Origin: Lujinxingia vulgaris
GTDB taxonomy: Bacteria; Myxococcota_A; Bradymonadia; Bradymonadales; Bradymonadaceae
Assembly: GCF_007997005.1 (NCBI RefSeq)
Contig: NZ_VOSL01000148.1
Coordinates: 1 to 64,000, forward strand
DNA: 64,000 nucleotides
Reading direction: 5' to 3'
The notes under the pieces are model-generated. The model was not told where the DNA came from and did no database searches. It was given only the letters and a program-made list of their open reading frames with translations. Numbering within the stretch: position 1 is the first letter of the stretch; the number at the start of each line of letters is the position of its first letter. Shown piece by piece: positions 1 to 9,012 of the stretch. The translations under genes and the position numbers were made by a program.

Positions 1-1775
1 TCGGCCGGATCCTCTGCGGCGTCACGCGCGCCGGCCACCTCCTCGCCAGCGCCCACGCCGCGCTCCGAGCCCTCGCCGGCGCCCGCCCCTTCATCGCCCG
101 CCGCGCCCTCCTGCAGCGCCGCACCTCGCTCGTTCTCAGCGTCCTCGACCATCACCTTGCGCGGCGAGTTTGCAGCCGGAGCATCGCTCGACCCAGACGC
201 CTCATCACCTTGCGCGGCGCGGGTCTCAGCGCCTTCACCAGCCTCACTGCTGCCGGGCTCACCATCGGTCAGCGCCTCCGCGCCTTGCGCCTCAACGGGC
301 GCGTCAACCCCGCCCGCTGCCGTGGCAACCGCGCCCTCCTCGGGCTCTCCACCCATCCCGAAGACCACGACGGCCAGCACCACAACGGCCACCCCGATGG
401 CGATCATCAAGAGCACCAGGGTCTTACGCTGGGTGGGGTTGGCGATCTCCTCCCAGGTCTCGGGGGCCTGACGCGGCGGCGCGCTCTCCTCGGTCGCCTG
501 ATAGGCGCGCCCGGGTTGCTGGCAGGTCGTCGGCGCATCCGCGGCCTCACCAGCTGGCGAGACGCCGATGTCGGCAGGAGGCATGGTCTGCGCATCCGAA
601 AACGCCGCCAGAGCCTGCGCATCTCCGCGCTGCACGCCAGCGCTCGCCCCGACCTGCACGGCGATCCCGACGTCGTCCGACGAGGTGCCCTGCCAGCTCT
701 CCGGCGAAGCCCCGAGGGTGGGCGCGTTGCCAAACGCCAGATCGGTGGAGCGAGCCCCCACCATCGGGTCGGAGTCCGGCGAACTCGGCGCCTCCGGCTC
801 GGTCGGCTCCCCGCCAGGCTCGCCACCCATCAAAGGCGCGCCGCCCCGAAGGTCGGCCACCCCGCCCAGATCGGTCAGCGCCGTGACCTCGCCAGTCTCC
901 ACCACCACCCGGTCGAGCGCTTCGCGCAGCTCGGTGCAGCTCCCGAAACGATCCTCGGGATCTTTTTGCAAACAGCGCATCACGATCTGACGCAGCTCCT
1001 CGGGAAGATCGCTGCGCACCATCGGCGGCACCTCCTCATTGAGGTGCAACATCACCGTCTCAATCGGTGAGTCCGCCAAAAAGGGAAGTCGCCCCTCGAT
1101 AAGCTCGTAGAGGATCACGCCGATCGAGTAGATATCGGTCGCAAAGGTGATGTTCAGCCGCGCCCGAATCTGCTCCGGGCTCATATAAGGCGGCGTGCCA
1201 AACATCTGCCCCATCTTCGTCAGGCGGCTCTGGTCCTGGGTCTCATCATCATCTTCGGCGATGCGCGCGATCCCGAAGTCGAGCACCTTCACCTCCAGCT
1301 TCCCGCTGTCGGCGATGGTCACCATGATGTTGTCGGGCTTTAAGTCGCGATGGATGATCTTCTGGCTGTGCGCGTGCTCAATCGCCGCGACCACCTGCCG
1401 CCCCAGATCGAGCACATCGTCGATCGCCAGCTTCTGCCCGGCCCACTTCTCCAGCGAGCGCCCCTTCACATACTCAAAGACCGCGTAGAGCGCCTCCAAC
1501 TCCGGCTCCAGACCAAACTCATAGAGCATCACGCAGCCGGGGTGACTCAGCCGGGCGATCGCGCGGGCCTCGGTCTCAAAGCGACGCCGAATCGAGGCGT
1601 CCGAGGCCAGCGAGCGGTGCAACAACTTAATCGCCACCTCCCGCTCGATCGTCTTATGGCGCGCCAGATACACCGCCCCCATGCCGCCGGCGCCCAGCTC
1701 GCGCTCCAGCAGGTACTTACCCTCAATGAGCGTCCCTACCAGGGAGGGGCTCTCGGTCTCGGGAGGTTGGGTCAT
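1..1775 (-). CDS. Ser/Thr protein kinase with transmembrane segment, C-terminus outside window
   Basis: This is a eukaryote-like (Hanks-type, PknB-like) serine/threonine kinase. It starts at an ATG at 1775 and stays open to the left edge, so about 591 residues are visible and the C-terminus is missing. The kinase core is intact: glycine loop GAGGMG at residues 28-33, ATP lysine in VAIK at K50, catalytic loop HRDLKPDN starting at H142, and DFG at 166-168. The domain is followed by a linker, one hydrophobic helix at roughly residues 452-475, and a long Ala/Glu/Gly-rich low-complexity stretch that would lie outside the membrane. The missing end may carry a sensory or PEGA-type domain. The gene is transcribed away from the metalloprotease gene at 2356. 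Its substrate cannot be told from the sequence. Confidence 0.93.
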   Translation of the reverse strand, partial: MTQPPETESPSLVGTLIEGKYLLERELGAGGMGAVYLARHKTIEREVAIKLLHRSLASDASIRRRFETEARAIARLSHPGCVMLYEFGLEPELEALYAVFEYVKGRSLEKWAGQKLAIDDVLDLGRQVVAAIEHAHSQKIIHRDLKPDNIMVTIADSGKLEVKVLDFGIARIAEDDDETQDQSRLTKMGQMFGTPPYMSPEQIRARLNITFATDIYSIGVILYELIEGRLPFLADSPIETVMLHLNEEVPPMVRSDLPEELRQIVMRCLQKDPEDRFGSCTELREALDRVVVETGEVTALTDLGGVADLRGGAPLMGGEPGGEPTEPEAPSSPDSDPMVGARSTDLAFGNAPTLGASPESWQGTSSDDVGIAVQVGASAGVQRGDAQALAAFSDAQTMPPADIGVSPAGEAADAPTTCQQPGRAYQATEESAPPRQAPETWEEIANPTQRKTLVLLMIAIGVAVVVLAVVVFGMGGEPEEGAVATAAGGVDAPVEAQGAEALTDGEPGSSEAGEGAETRAAQGDEASGSSDAPAANSPRKVMVEDAENERGAALQEGAAGDEGAGAGEGSERGVGAGEEVAGARDAAEDPA

Positions 1776-2355
1776 CAGATCGTGTCTCGGGGGCTGCGCC
1801 AGGATCGTAAACCGGGGGGCTCCGGCAGGCGTCGAGTGGCCACGTGACGTCACGTCACGCAGTCCGGGAAGGCTAAGGTGTGATTTTGCATGTTGAAGTT
1901 GCAAAGTAAAGTTACGACGCTGCGCGTCGACGCGGCGCCGCGGACATCCGGCAGCTGAATCGGTCCTTCGCCGTACACGACCGGTCCACGCCTCAATGCA
2001 GCGCGCGACGCATAAGTTGCTTTGCAGCAGCCGTGCCAGCTCGCGTGCACCCCGACTTTAACGCAACATCGCCCGGATCGCCCCCGCCAATATGGCCCGT
2101 CTCCCCATCGAAGGCGGGGACCACCCACCACACCCCTGACATCGTTGTCCGAACTCGCCCGAGCGCGGCCTCCTCCGGGCCCGGACCCGCCAGCTTGACC
2201 CTCCGGGGAGCGGTCACTATGCTCCGCTGCCGTCAGCTTCAGACCTGCTGATCGATGTGTCCCCGGCTTCGCCCGCGCGACCATCCCTCCTTTTTGAGGA
2301 GGGCTCTGGCCGGCGAGTGCAGGCTTCCACAGATCTTCATGCCTTCGGTTTTTTC
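1776..2355. other. 580-bp divergent intergenic region
   Basis: This is the gap between the kinase (leftward) and the metalloprotease lipoprotein (rightward). Apart from the palindrome at 1842-1855 I see no convincing gene. The short open frames here have no ribosome site and look like random open frame in GC-rich DNA. Promoters for both flanking genes should lie here. Confidence 0.5.
1842..1855. promoter_or_regulatory. 14-bp perfect palindrome upstream of the kinase gene
   Basis: ACGTGACGTCACGT is a perfect palindrome 67 bases upstream of the kinase start codon. A further GTCACG half-site lies beside it. The position fits an operator in the kinase promoter. The binding protein is unknown and chance cannot be excluded. 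Confidence 0.3.
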
Positions 2356-3615
2356 ATGGTTCACTGCGCCTCATTCCCCCGTACGACCCGGCTGCTTCTG
2401 GCCGGACTGTGCTCGACGCTTCTTCTGGCCTGCGACAACACCACCCCCACCGAAGAGCCGATCTTCGTGGTGGAAGAGCCCGACCCTCTGCCCGACTTTT
2501 GTGAGGGCTACACCGCGCTTCCGGTGGACCGCGACGCGCTCTCCCAGGTTCCCCCGGGAGAAGTCGCCACGGTCAAGCTCGTCGACCGCTTTGAGGTGGA
2601 GCACCCCGAAGGCTTCAGTGAAGAGCTCTGCCTCTCGGTCCCCGACAACATCCTCTCGCTGGCGGTGACCATCGAAGGCAGCGACCGCCTCACCTACGCC
2701 CTCAATGGCTGGCAGGGGCCGGACGGCTTTGAGATCGTGCGCCCGGGCTGGAACACCCAGGGCCAGGGGCTCTGCTCGAACAACTGCAACAACCGCATCT
2801 ACGCGCGCATCGGCGCCTTCGCCGCGCTCGCCCCCAACAACCCGGCCAGCCGCGTGGAGCCGGGACGCCACATCCTCTCGGTCGAAGGCCGCTACTCCAG
2901 CAGCCCTCTGGCCGCCCCGCAGCCTCGCGACGGCAGCGTCAAGGTCACCATCCACGCCCGCGTCGTCGGCGATGAGGTGCCCGAGACCGGCACCCTCGAT
3001 CTCAACCTCTTCTTCAGCGGCTCCGACGGCTGGACCGCCGAGAGCGCCCCGACCGACCCCGAGTTCCAGCAGGTCCTCGAAGAACTCGGTGAGATCTACG
3101 CCCAGGTGGGCATCGAGATTGGCGAGGTCGCCTACCTCGATGTCGACGAAGAGTACCAGGACATCGCAGACATCATGAGCGGCACCGGCGACTTCGCCGA
3201 GCTACTGACCAACTCGGCGCGCGCCCCCCTCGACGGCCCGAGCATCTTCTTTGTCGATCGTCTGCGCAGCATCTTTGATGGCGGCAGCGAAGGCGGCGGC
3301 GTCCTGGGCATCTCCGGCGGCATCCCCGGCCCGGTGCACGTCAAAGGCACCGTCGCCAGCGGCGTGGCCGTGATGAGCCACCAGATCCCCGGCGGCCCGC
3401 CCGTCTCCCACATCTTCGCCCACGAGCTGGGGCATTATATGGGGCTCTTCCACACCTCCGAGCAGAACCTCTTCGGCGGCCCTCAGATGCACGATCCCCT
3501 GCCGGACACCCCGCAAAATGACGAGAGCTACCTGATGCACGCCACCGGCGGTGGCGACATCCTCTCGGAGTGGCAGGGCATCGTCATCCGCAACAACCCC
3601 TGGGTGAAAAACTGA
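2356..3615 (+). CDS. Lipoprotein zinc metalloprotease (HExxH...GLFH, metzincin-like)
   Basis: This is a predicted secreted lipoprotein protease of 419 residues. The ATG at 2356 begins a lipoprotein signal with a lipobox ending in C26 (LLLAC); upstream in-frame starts would bury that signal. Near the C-terminus is HELGHYMGLFH at residues 356-366, the HExxHxxGxxH zinc motif of metzincins such as pappalysin-like M43 proteases. A later SYLMHA segment could supply the Met-turn. The central part has Asp-rich and Cys-containing stretches typical of surface proteins in this genome. The substrate is unknown. Exoenzyme use in prey or polymer degradation is inference. A HEAT-type gene follows 44 bases later and may be cotranscribed. 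Confidence 0.8.
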   Translation: MVHCASFPRTTRLLLAGLCSTLLLACDNTTPTEEPIFVVEEPDPLPDFCEGYTALPVDRDALSQVPPGEVATVKLVDRFEVEHPEGFSEELCLSVPDNILSLAVTIEGSDRLTYALNGWQGPDGFEIVRPGWNTQGQGLCSNNCNNRIYARIGAFAALAPNNPASRVEPGRHILSVEGRYSSSPLAAPQPRDGSVKVTIHARVVGDEVPETGTLDLNLFFSGSDGWTAESAPTDPEFQQVLEELGEIYAQVGIEIGEVAYLDVDEEYQDIADIMSGTGDFAELLTNSARAPLDGPSIFFVDRLRSIFDGGSEGGGVLGISGGIPGPVHVKGTVASGVAVMSHQIPGGPPVSHIFAHELGHYMGLFHTSEQNLFGGPQMHDPLPDTPQNDESYLMHATGGGDILSEWQGIVIRNNPWVKN

Positions 3616-3659
3616 GGCGGCCGCAACTCGCACGCTTTCTGCACGATCTGGAGAACTTT

Positions 3660-4226
3660 ATGCGCAGCATGTTCACATCGATTCTACTGGCTCTGGCGCT
3701 CGTGATGGGCGCGGCCTCCCCGGTCATCGCCCAGCACAACCACGCGCTGGAAGCCGACGCCAATTTTGACGACTTCCTCAACACCATCGACGCGCTCCCC
3801 AACGCCGAGGTGCTTGAGCGCTTCCCCGACGCCGAGGCGCGCCTGCTGGAGGTCGCCACCGACGCCGAGGCGACTGTCTTTCGGCGCTGGCGCGCCACCT
3901 CCATGCTCTCGAACTTCAACTCCCCCGAGGTGCGCCAGGCGCTGATCACGCTGACCGAGGCCGCCGATGACGACCTGCGCGGCATGGCGCTGCTCGTCCT
4001 GGGCGCAGGTTACCTCGAAGGCGGCGACGCCGAGGTGCTCGCCGCGATCGACGCCCGCTTAAGCGATGAAGACGCCTCGGTGCGCGCCGACGCGGTCCGC
4101 GCCCTGGCCTACGGCCACGGCCCTCAGATCACCGAGCGCCTGGAGCGCATCGCCGCTGGCGACGACGCTCGCCAGGCGAAGATCGCCGCGCGCGCCCTGG
4201 CCAAAAAGAGCCAGAATCCTCAATAA
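3660..4226 (+). CDS. Exported HEAT-repeat-like protein
   Basis: This is a 188-residue protein with a classical signal peptide (MRSMFTSILLALALVMGAASPVIAQ, best cut after AIAQ-like residues near 25). The mature part is made of Ala/Glu/Asp-rich helical pairs resembling HEAT or PBS-lyase repeats: segments such as VRQALITLTEAADDDLRGMALLVLG, here named only by type, recur with about 30-residue spacing. Such proteins act as periplasmic scaffolds. No catalytic residues are visible. The start at 3660 is preferred over 3570 because only it gives a clean signal peptide. It follows the metalloprotease gene on the same strand. Confidence 0.65.
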   Translation: MRSMFTSILLALALVMGAASPVIAQHNHALEADANFDDFLNTIDALPNAEVLERFPDAEARLLEVATDAEATVFRRWRATSMLSNFNSPEVRQALITLTEAADDDLRGMALLVLGAGYLEGGDAEVLAAIDARLSDEDASVRADAVRALAYGHGPQITERLERIAAGDDARQAKIAARALAKKSQNPQ

Positions 4227-4264
4227 TTACAAACACCTAGAACCACATCAGCGCAACGCACCAG

Positions 4265-4297
4265 AGAGGCATCCGCGACATCGCGGATGCCTCTTTG
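4265..4297 (+). terminator. Hairpin terminator between convergent genes
   Basis: AGAGGCATCCGCGA at 4265-4278 pairs perfectly with 4281-4294 and is followed by a short T run. It lies between the convergent HEAT-type gene and the LolA-like gene, so it probably ends the rightward transcript. Confidence 0.6.
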
Positions 4298-4334
4298 CGC
4301 TTCTTGCCTTCCGCCGGGTCGCCCCGGCCCTGGC

Positions 4335-5141
4335 TCAACTCCGGTCCCGGTACTGCCGCGCCTGACGGCGCATCCCCTGCTGGCTGAAGATCGAATCGTC
4401 GATGGGCACATCGAACTTCAGCTCCTCGTAGACCATCCGCGTAAACTCCCCGGGGGCATCGGCCGGGCGCACCTCCACCTGATGCGGGATCGGCCGACCA
4501 TCGACCTCTTTGACGTCGCTGAAGGTGATCGTGCGCACGGCCTCCTCCCCATCGAAGTAGACCGCCTCGATCGGCGTCCACGCCTCGGCATCGAGGGCGT
4601 ACTCGATCTTGGAGTAGGTCACCGGCGCGCCCTCGCGCGGGACCATCGTCGCCTGGAGCACCCGCTCGCCATCGCGCTCTCCCCAGCTCAGCTCGACCTC
4701 GAAGTCATCTTCAAAGCTCGTCTCGCGCACCAGGTCGTCGTTGGTGAGGTGGCTGCCCATCCAATCCTCGGAGAGCATGCCCGAGGGCGGCACCCGCATC
4801 AGGCGGTCCGCCCGAGGCGCGTAGTTCCAGAGCCCCTCGGAGGTGCGCAGCGTGGCCGTGCCCGCCTCCCGGGCCGGGCTGGTAATCACAAAAAGCCCCC
4901 GCTCCTCTCCCTGACTAAAGCCCTGCACGCTGAGTTCCCGCTCACGCTCGTCGCGCTTGATCGTCATCGTCATCGTCGACTCAGCGCTCTCGGAGCGATA
5001 CAGCTTATCGAGATGCGCGTTGACCTCCTCGACCGAAGGCAGCGCCTCGTCCTCCTGCGCGCTTCCCACCCCGGGCGCCATCAACGCCAGGCATACCACC
5101 GCGATCCCACCCCACAACCCGCCTCTCAATGAACCTGACAT
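4335..5141 (-). CDS. Outer membrane lipoprotein-sorting protein (LolA-like superfamily)
   Basis: This 268-residue exported protein resembles the COG2834 family of LolA/LolB-fold proteins annotated as outer membrane lipoprotein-sorting proteins. The recognisable core runs from VEEVNAHLDKLYRSESAES through a segment rich in beta strands (MTMTIKRDERERELSV, LWNYAPRADRLMRVPP, WMGSHLTNDDLVRETS). The ATG at 5141 is chosen because AGGGAGG sits 6 bases upstream and a signal peptide ending in GVGSAQ follows. The family usually sits next to MMPL/RND exporters in other genomes, but none is adjacent here. It probably binds a lipid or lipoprotein in the periplasm. It is distinct from canonical LolA. Confidence 0.8.
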   Translation of the reverse strand: MSGSLRGGLWGGIAVVCLALMAPGVGSAQEDEALPSVEEVNAHLDKLYRSESAESTMTMTIKRDERERELSVQGFSQGEERGLFVITSPAREAGTATLRTSEGLWNYAPRADRLMRVPPSGMLSEDWMGSHLTNDDLVRETSFEDDFEVELSWGERDGERVLQATMVPREGAPVTYSKIEYALDAEAWTPIEAVYFDGEEAVRTITFSDVKEVDGRPIPHQVEVRPADAPGEFTRMVYEELKFDVPIDDSIFSQQGMRRQARQYRDRS

Positions 5142-5327
5142 AAGCCCTCCCTCGCCAGCTCGGCATGGACGAAGTTTTAAGCGTGCACATCTCAAAGTTA
5201 AACGCACAGAGCCCGCGCCGCCCGAAACTTGTAAAGTCAGCGCTCACCTGCCTATAATCTGGCCCCTTACGAGTTGATTCGCGCCGCATCGACGCCCACG
5301 TCGGCGGCTTATGAAATGGACGATCCC

Positions 5328-7445
5328 ATGGTGAAACGCTCTCTACTTCTCCTGTCTGGCCTGTTGCTCCTGGCCGCCTGCGGCGACGACGTCGTTGAAG
5401 GTCAATGCGATCCGGGCATGACCGCCAACCCGGTCACCGGTGAATGCGTGGCCCGTCAATGCGACGAAGGTCAACGCTACAACCCCGTCGACGGCAATTG
5501 CGTCGACGAGGGCGATAACCCCGACGATCCCAACGATGCAGGCGATGCGGGTGATGAAGAAGATCCCGATTACGATCCGGATTGCCCCTTCTTCCAGGAC
5601 TGCGACTCCGAGGAGCCCGCCCCCTGGAACCCGCCGGCCGACGGCTCTTACGACCCCTTTGAGCCCCAGGATCCGGCCACGGCCACCTACCACAGCTGCG
5701 AGAGCAGTGATGTGGGCCCGATGAGCGCGCCGCAGTTCATTCTGCACCGCGCTGGCGACTACCTGCTGGCGGTGGGCCGCGGCGCCGAGGTCTCCCCGCT
5801 GACCTTCTTCGACCGCAACCCCCACGCCCACGTGCTCGAAGAAGCTGACCAGGGCTACGCGGGCTTTATCGTCTCGATCAACCCGCGCTCGGGCTTCACC
5901 ACGGCCACCGACATGGCCTACTGGCTCAGCGACACCATCTCGGCCATCCCCGGCTACGATGAGTCCGCACGCGAGGGCGCCGGTCGCACCTACCGCACCC
6001 ACGACGGCTACAACGCCTCGGTGATGAACCACGTGCGCATCCCCACCGCCGACACCCCTGGCGAGGCCCGCGACAAGATCCTGGCCTCGATCTTTGGCAT
6101 CGGCGCCTCCGACCTGGTCTATGAGCTCGACGAGGCCTCCGCGGCCGACGACTCCGGCCTTCACCTCAGCTACAAGACGGTGATGCGCTCCGATCAGCAG
6201 GTCATCATCGTCGGCGGCATCACCACCCAGGGTCGCTACGACCAGCCCGATCACGCCGCGCGCTTCGCCATCGAAGACCTCGCTGGCGGCACCGCCCTGG
6301 CGATGGCCGGCGAGACGATGAGCGATGAGTGCGTCTCGCTGACGCTGCGGGATACCACCGAGGTCGACATCATCATCTCGATGGACGCCTCCGGTTCCAT
6401 GAGCTCGGTGCAATCCGCGCTGACCGGCTTCACTGAAGAGTTCACCAACCTCCTCAATGAGGCCGGCGTCGACTGGCGCATCGGGGTGACCGGCGTCGAC
6501 TGCGACGGCATCCAGGACGACCAGGAGCTCAGCTACGACTTCCGCTCCCTCTGGCCCGGTCCGGATGAAGGCATCGATCCGCCCAACATCCCCGGTCTTC
6601 CCCCCTTGCCCGACATGGGCGGCCCCTGCAATCCCCCCGCCCTCGATGGAGGCGGCGGCAACAACGGCAAGCTCATCGGCGGCGGCTTCACCCGCGACCC
6701 GCAGGCGATCGCCGACCGCCTCAACGACGTCTCCACCGCCGGCGTGGAGTACACCCTGACGATGGGCATGGCCGCCATCGACCGCTCGCTGCCGCGCGCC
6801 CAGGGCGCCGTCGACAAGATCCGCCCCAACGCCCAGATCATCCTCGTGACCGTGACCGATGAGCGCGAAGAGCTCGTCGGGCAGATGATCTCCGGGTTGG
6901 GCAACTCCATCGGTGCCTCTACCCAGGCAGAGCTCGAGACCTTCCTCGATCCCTGGCTCGGGTGGCTGGCTCGCCCCGACATCGGCGCGATCGTCTACGG
7001 CCTGCACTGGATCCCCGGCCAGGCCTGCGCCACCGCCGAGCAGGGCTCGGTTGCTCACGGCATCCAGCACGTGGTCGAGCAGACCGGCGGCGCCGCCGGA
7101 TCGGTCTGCCAGCCCGATGTCACCGAGACCTTCCGCGACATCGCCAACGCCACGCGCGACCTCTCCAGCGGCCTGCGTCTGGTGGGTAACCCCTACGCCA
7201 GCTCGGTCAGCGTCGACGTCACCGATCTCGACGGCAACTTCGAGCGCTCCATCCCCCGCAGCGCCGCCGATGGCTTCGATCTGGACACCGCTTACAACAG
7301 CCTTATGTTCTACGGCCCCGAGGTCCCGGAGACCGACCAGCGCGTGGTCGCTCCTTTCCTGCGTTGGAACCGCAACGTCATCCCCTGCGGTGAAGACGCT
7401 GCCTGCCCGGGCAGCAAAAAGTGCGTCCTGGGCCGCTGTGAGTAA
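5328..7445 (+). CDS. vWA-domain lipoprotein with Cys-rich N-terminus
   Basis: This is a 705-residue lipoprotein. The start at 5328 gives MVKRS then a hydrophobic stretch and lipobox LAAC with C18. Two short Cys repeats of the type CDPGMTANPVTGEC follow, then an Asp-rich linker. A von Willebrand factor A domain has its MIDAS motif DASGS at about residue 353. A Cys-containing C-terminal tail (CGEDAACPGSKKCVLGRC) resembles the repeats seen in other lipoproteins of this window. vWA domains bind proteins through a divalent metal, so a cell-surface binding role is plausible. The next gene starts 3 bases after the stop and the two are probably coupled. Confidence 0.85.
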   Translation: MVKRSLLLLSGLLLLAACGDDVVEGQCDPGMTANPVTGECVARQCDEGQRYNPVDGNCVDEGDNPDDPNDAGDAGDEEDPDYDPDCPFFQDCDSEEPAPWNPPADGSYDPFEPQDPATATYHSCESSDVGPMSAPQFILHRAGDYLLAVGRGAEVSPLTFFDRNPHAHVLEEADQGYAGFIVSINPRSGFTTATDMAYWLSDTISAIPGYDESAREGAGRTYRTHDGYNASVMNHVRIPTADTPGEARDKILASIFGIGASDLVYELDEASAADDSGLHLSYKTVMRSDQQVIIVGGITTQGRYDQPDHAARFAIEDLAGGTALAMAGETMSDECVSLTLRDTTEVDIIISMDASGSMSSVQSALTGFTEEFTNLLNEAGVDWRIGVTGVDCDGIQDDQELSYDFRSLWPGPDEGIDPPNIPGLPPLPDMGGPCNPPALDGGGGNNGKLIGGGFTRDPQAIADRLNDVSTAGVEYTLTMGMAAIDRSLPRAQGAVDKIRPNAQIILVTVTDEREELVGQMISGLGNSIGASTQAELETFLDPWLGWLARPDIGAIVYGLHWIPGQACATAEQGSVAHGIQHVVEQTGGAAGSVCQPDVTETFRDIANATRDLSSGLRLVGNPYASSVSVDVTDLDGNFERSIPRSAADGFDLDTAYNSLMFYGPEVPETDQRVVAPFLRWNRNVIPCGEDAACPGSKKCVLGRCE

Positions 7446-7448
7446 CTC

Positions 7449-8021
7449 GTGAGCCACACCCCCGCTTCACCCGACGCCCCATCGCCCCCACCCACCCGCT
7501 GGCAACGCCTGCGAGCCACCTGGTGGGGGCGATGGGGCATCGATCTTCTTGTGCTCGCCATCATCTTCTGGAGCATCACAAGCTACCAGACCCGCGACCT
7601 TATCGAGCGCAACACCCCGGCGCCGCCGGCCACGCTGATCAACCTGGCCGACGGCTCCGAACTCAAGCTCGACGCACTGCAGGCCGATCGCACCCTGATC
7701 TACTTCTGGGCCACCTGGTGCGGGGTTTGCAAAGCGCAGTCCTCCGTCATCTCGGCGATGCACCGCCACGCTCAAGATCGCGACGACGTCGAGGTCATCA
7801 GCGTGGTGATGGACTGGAGCGACCGCGAATCGCTGCGCGCCTTCGTCGCCGAGAACGACATCGACTACCCCGTCTACCTGGGGACCGACGCGCTGGGCAA
7901 AGGCTTCAACGTCAGCTCCTACCCCACCATCTACGTCGTCGATAACGAGCGTCAGGTGCGCCACAGCGTCATCGGCTACACCCCGCGCATCGGCCTCTAC
8001 GCCCGCCTTCACCTGCTCTAA
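7449..8021 (+). CDS. Membrane-tethered thioredoxin-like protein (TlpA/ScsD type)
   Basis: This 190-residue protein has a proline-rich cytoplasmic start, one membrane helix at about residues 31-47 and a thioredoxin-fold domain facing the periplasm. The redox motif WCGVC has its cysteines at 91 and 94, and the cis-proline is in SSYPTIYV. This layout matches ScsD/TlpA-type thiol-disulfide oxidoreductases that reduce or shuffle disulfides of exported proteins. It begins with GTG three bases after the vWA lipoprotein. That lipoprotein is cysteine-rich, which makes it a likely client (inference). Confidence 0.87.
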   Translation: MSHTPASPDAPSPPPTRWQRLRATWWGRWGIDLLVLAIIFWSITSYQTRDLIERNTPAPPATLINLADGSELKLDALQADRTLIYFWATWCGVCKAQSSVISAMHRHAQDRDDVEVISVVMDWSDRESLRAFVAENDIDYPVYLGTDALGKGFNVSSYPTIYVVDNERQVRHSVIGYTPRIGLYARLHLL

Positions 8022-8138
8022 GTCGAGCCTCAAGCCCCATTGACCCCCGCAGGGCCCGACCGTAGGATGGCCGCCAGTTAGGCCCCCTGGTCGCCGCGCT
8101 CTTCGCGCGGCGTTTGCTTGTTCAATGAGGCACGACGT

Positions 8139-8939
8139 ATGGCCCGCCGAAAGACCACCCGCGATCTTCTCAAAACCTACCGCCAGCAGACCCCGCTGAC
8201 GATGGTCACCTGCTACGACTACACCTTCGCCCGCCTGGTGGAGAAGTCGCCCATCGACATCATCCTCATCGGCGACAGCCTCGGTAACGTCATCCAGGGC
8301 CAGGACACCACCGTGCCGGTGACCCTGGACGACATCATCTACCACACCCGCGCGGTGATGCGCGGAAACCAGTCCGCGCACATCCTGGCCGACATGCCCT
8401 TTATGAGCTACCAGGCCTCGGCCGACGACGGGTTGCGCAGCGCCGGTCGCCTCCTCAAAGAGGGGCTGGCTCAGTCGGTCAAAGTCGAGGGCGGCGAGGA
8501 ACTGGCCCCGATGGTCGCGCGGATGACCGGCGCCGGCATCCCCGTCTGCGGACACCTCGGCCTTACGCCGCAGTCGGTGCACGCCTTCGGCGGCTTCCGC
8601 CTCCAGGCCACCGACGAGGAGGCCGCCAACCGCCTGCTCGCCGACGCAAAAGCCCTGCAAGACGCCGGCGCCTTCATGATCGTCTTAGAGATGGTCCCCT
8701 CCGAGTTGGCTGCACGCGTGACCGAAGCCCTGGAGATCCCCACCATCGGCATCGGCGCCGGCCCTCACACCAGCGGCCAGGTCCTGGTGCTGCAAGACAT
8801 GCTCGGCATGAACACCGACTTTAGGCCTCGCTTCGTCAAGCACTTCGCAAGCCTTGAGGCCACCATCGTCGACGCTCTCACGGCCTACGCCGATGAAGTT
8901 CGCCAGCGCAGCTTCCCCGACGACGACCACTCCTACTAA
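8139..8939 (+). CDS. panB: 3-methyl-2-oxobutanoate hydroxymethyltransferase
   Basis: PanB uses 5,10-methylenetetrahydrofolate to hydroxymethylate alpha-ketoisovalerate, giving ketopantoate, the first committed step to pantothenate and CoA. The 266 residues match the family along their length: MVTCYDYTFARLV, the metal-site segment ILIGDSLGNV, DMPFMSYQ, and the late IPTIGIGAGPHTSGQVLVLQD. ATG 8139 is preferred over an upstream TTG at 8118 because it gives the usual MARRKTT start and has GAGG upstream. panC follows 73 bases downstream. Ketopantoate reductase (panE) is not in the window. Confidence 0.97.
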   Translation: MARRKTTRDLLKTYRQQTPLTMVTCYDYTFARLVEKSPIDIILIGDSLGNVIQGQDTTVPVTLDDIIYHTRAVMRGNQSAHILADMPFMSYQASADDGLRSAGRLLKEGLAQSVKVEGGEELAPMVARMTGAGIPVCGHLGLTPQSVHAFGGFRLQATDEEAANRLLADAKALQDAGAFMIVLEMVPSELAARVTEALEIPTIGIGAGPHTSGQVLVLQDMLGMNTDFRPRFVKHFASLEATIVDALTAYADEVRQRSFPDDDHSY

Positions 8940-9012
8940 GCCCTCCCCCGCCCCGCACCACGCACCCCACCGTGCGCGATGTGCGGCGAGCATCGTTTGT
9001 TAAGGATCTGCC

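Noticed and set aside
5343-7457. A 704-codon open frame on the minus strand opposite the vWA gene
   Set aside because: It is the antisense shadow of a GC-rich gene: the plus strand has a lipobox, MIDAS motif and family match, while the antisense product is Gly/Ala/Val/Asp-biased with no known motif.
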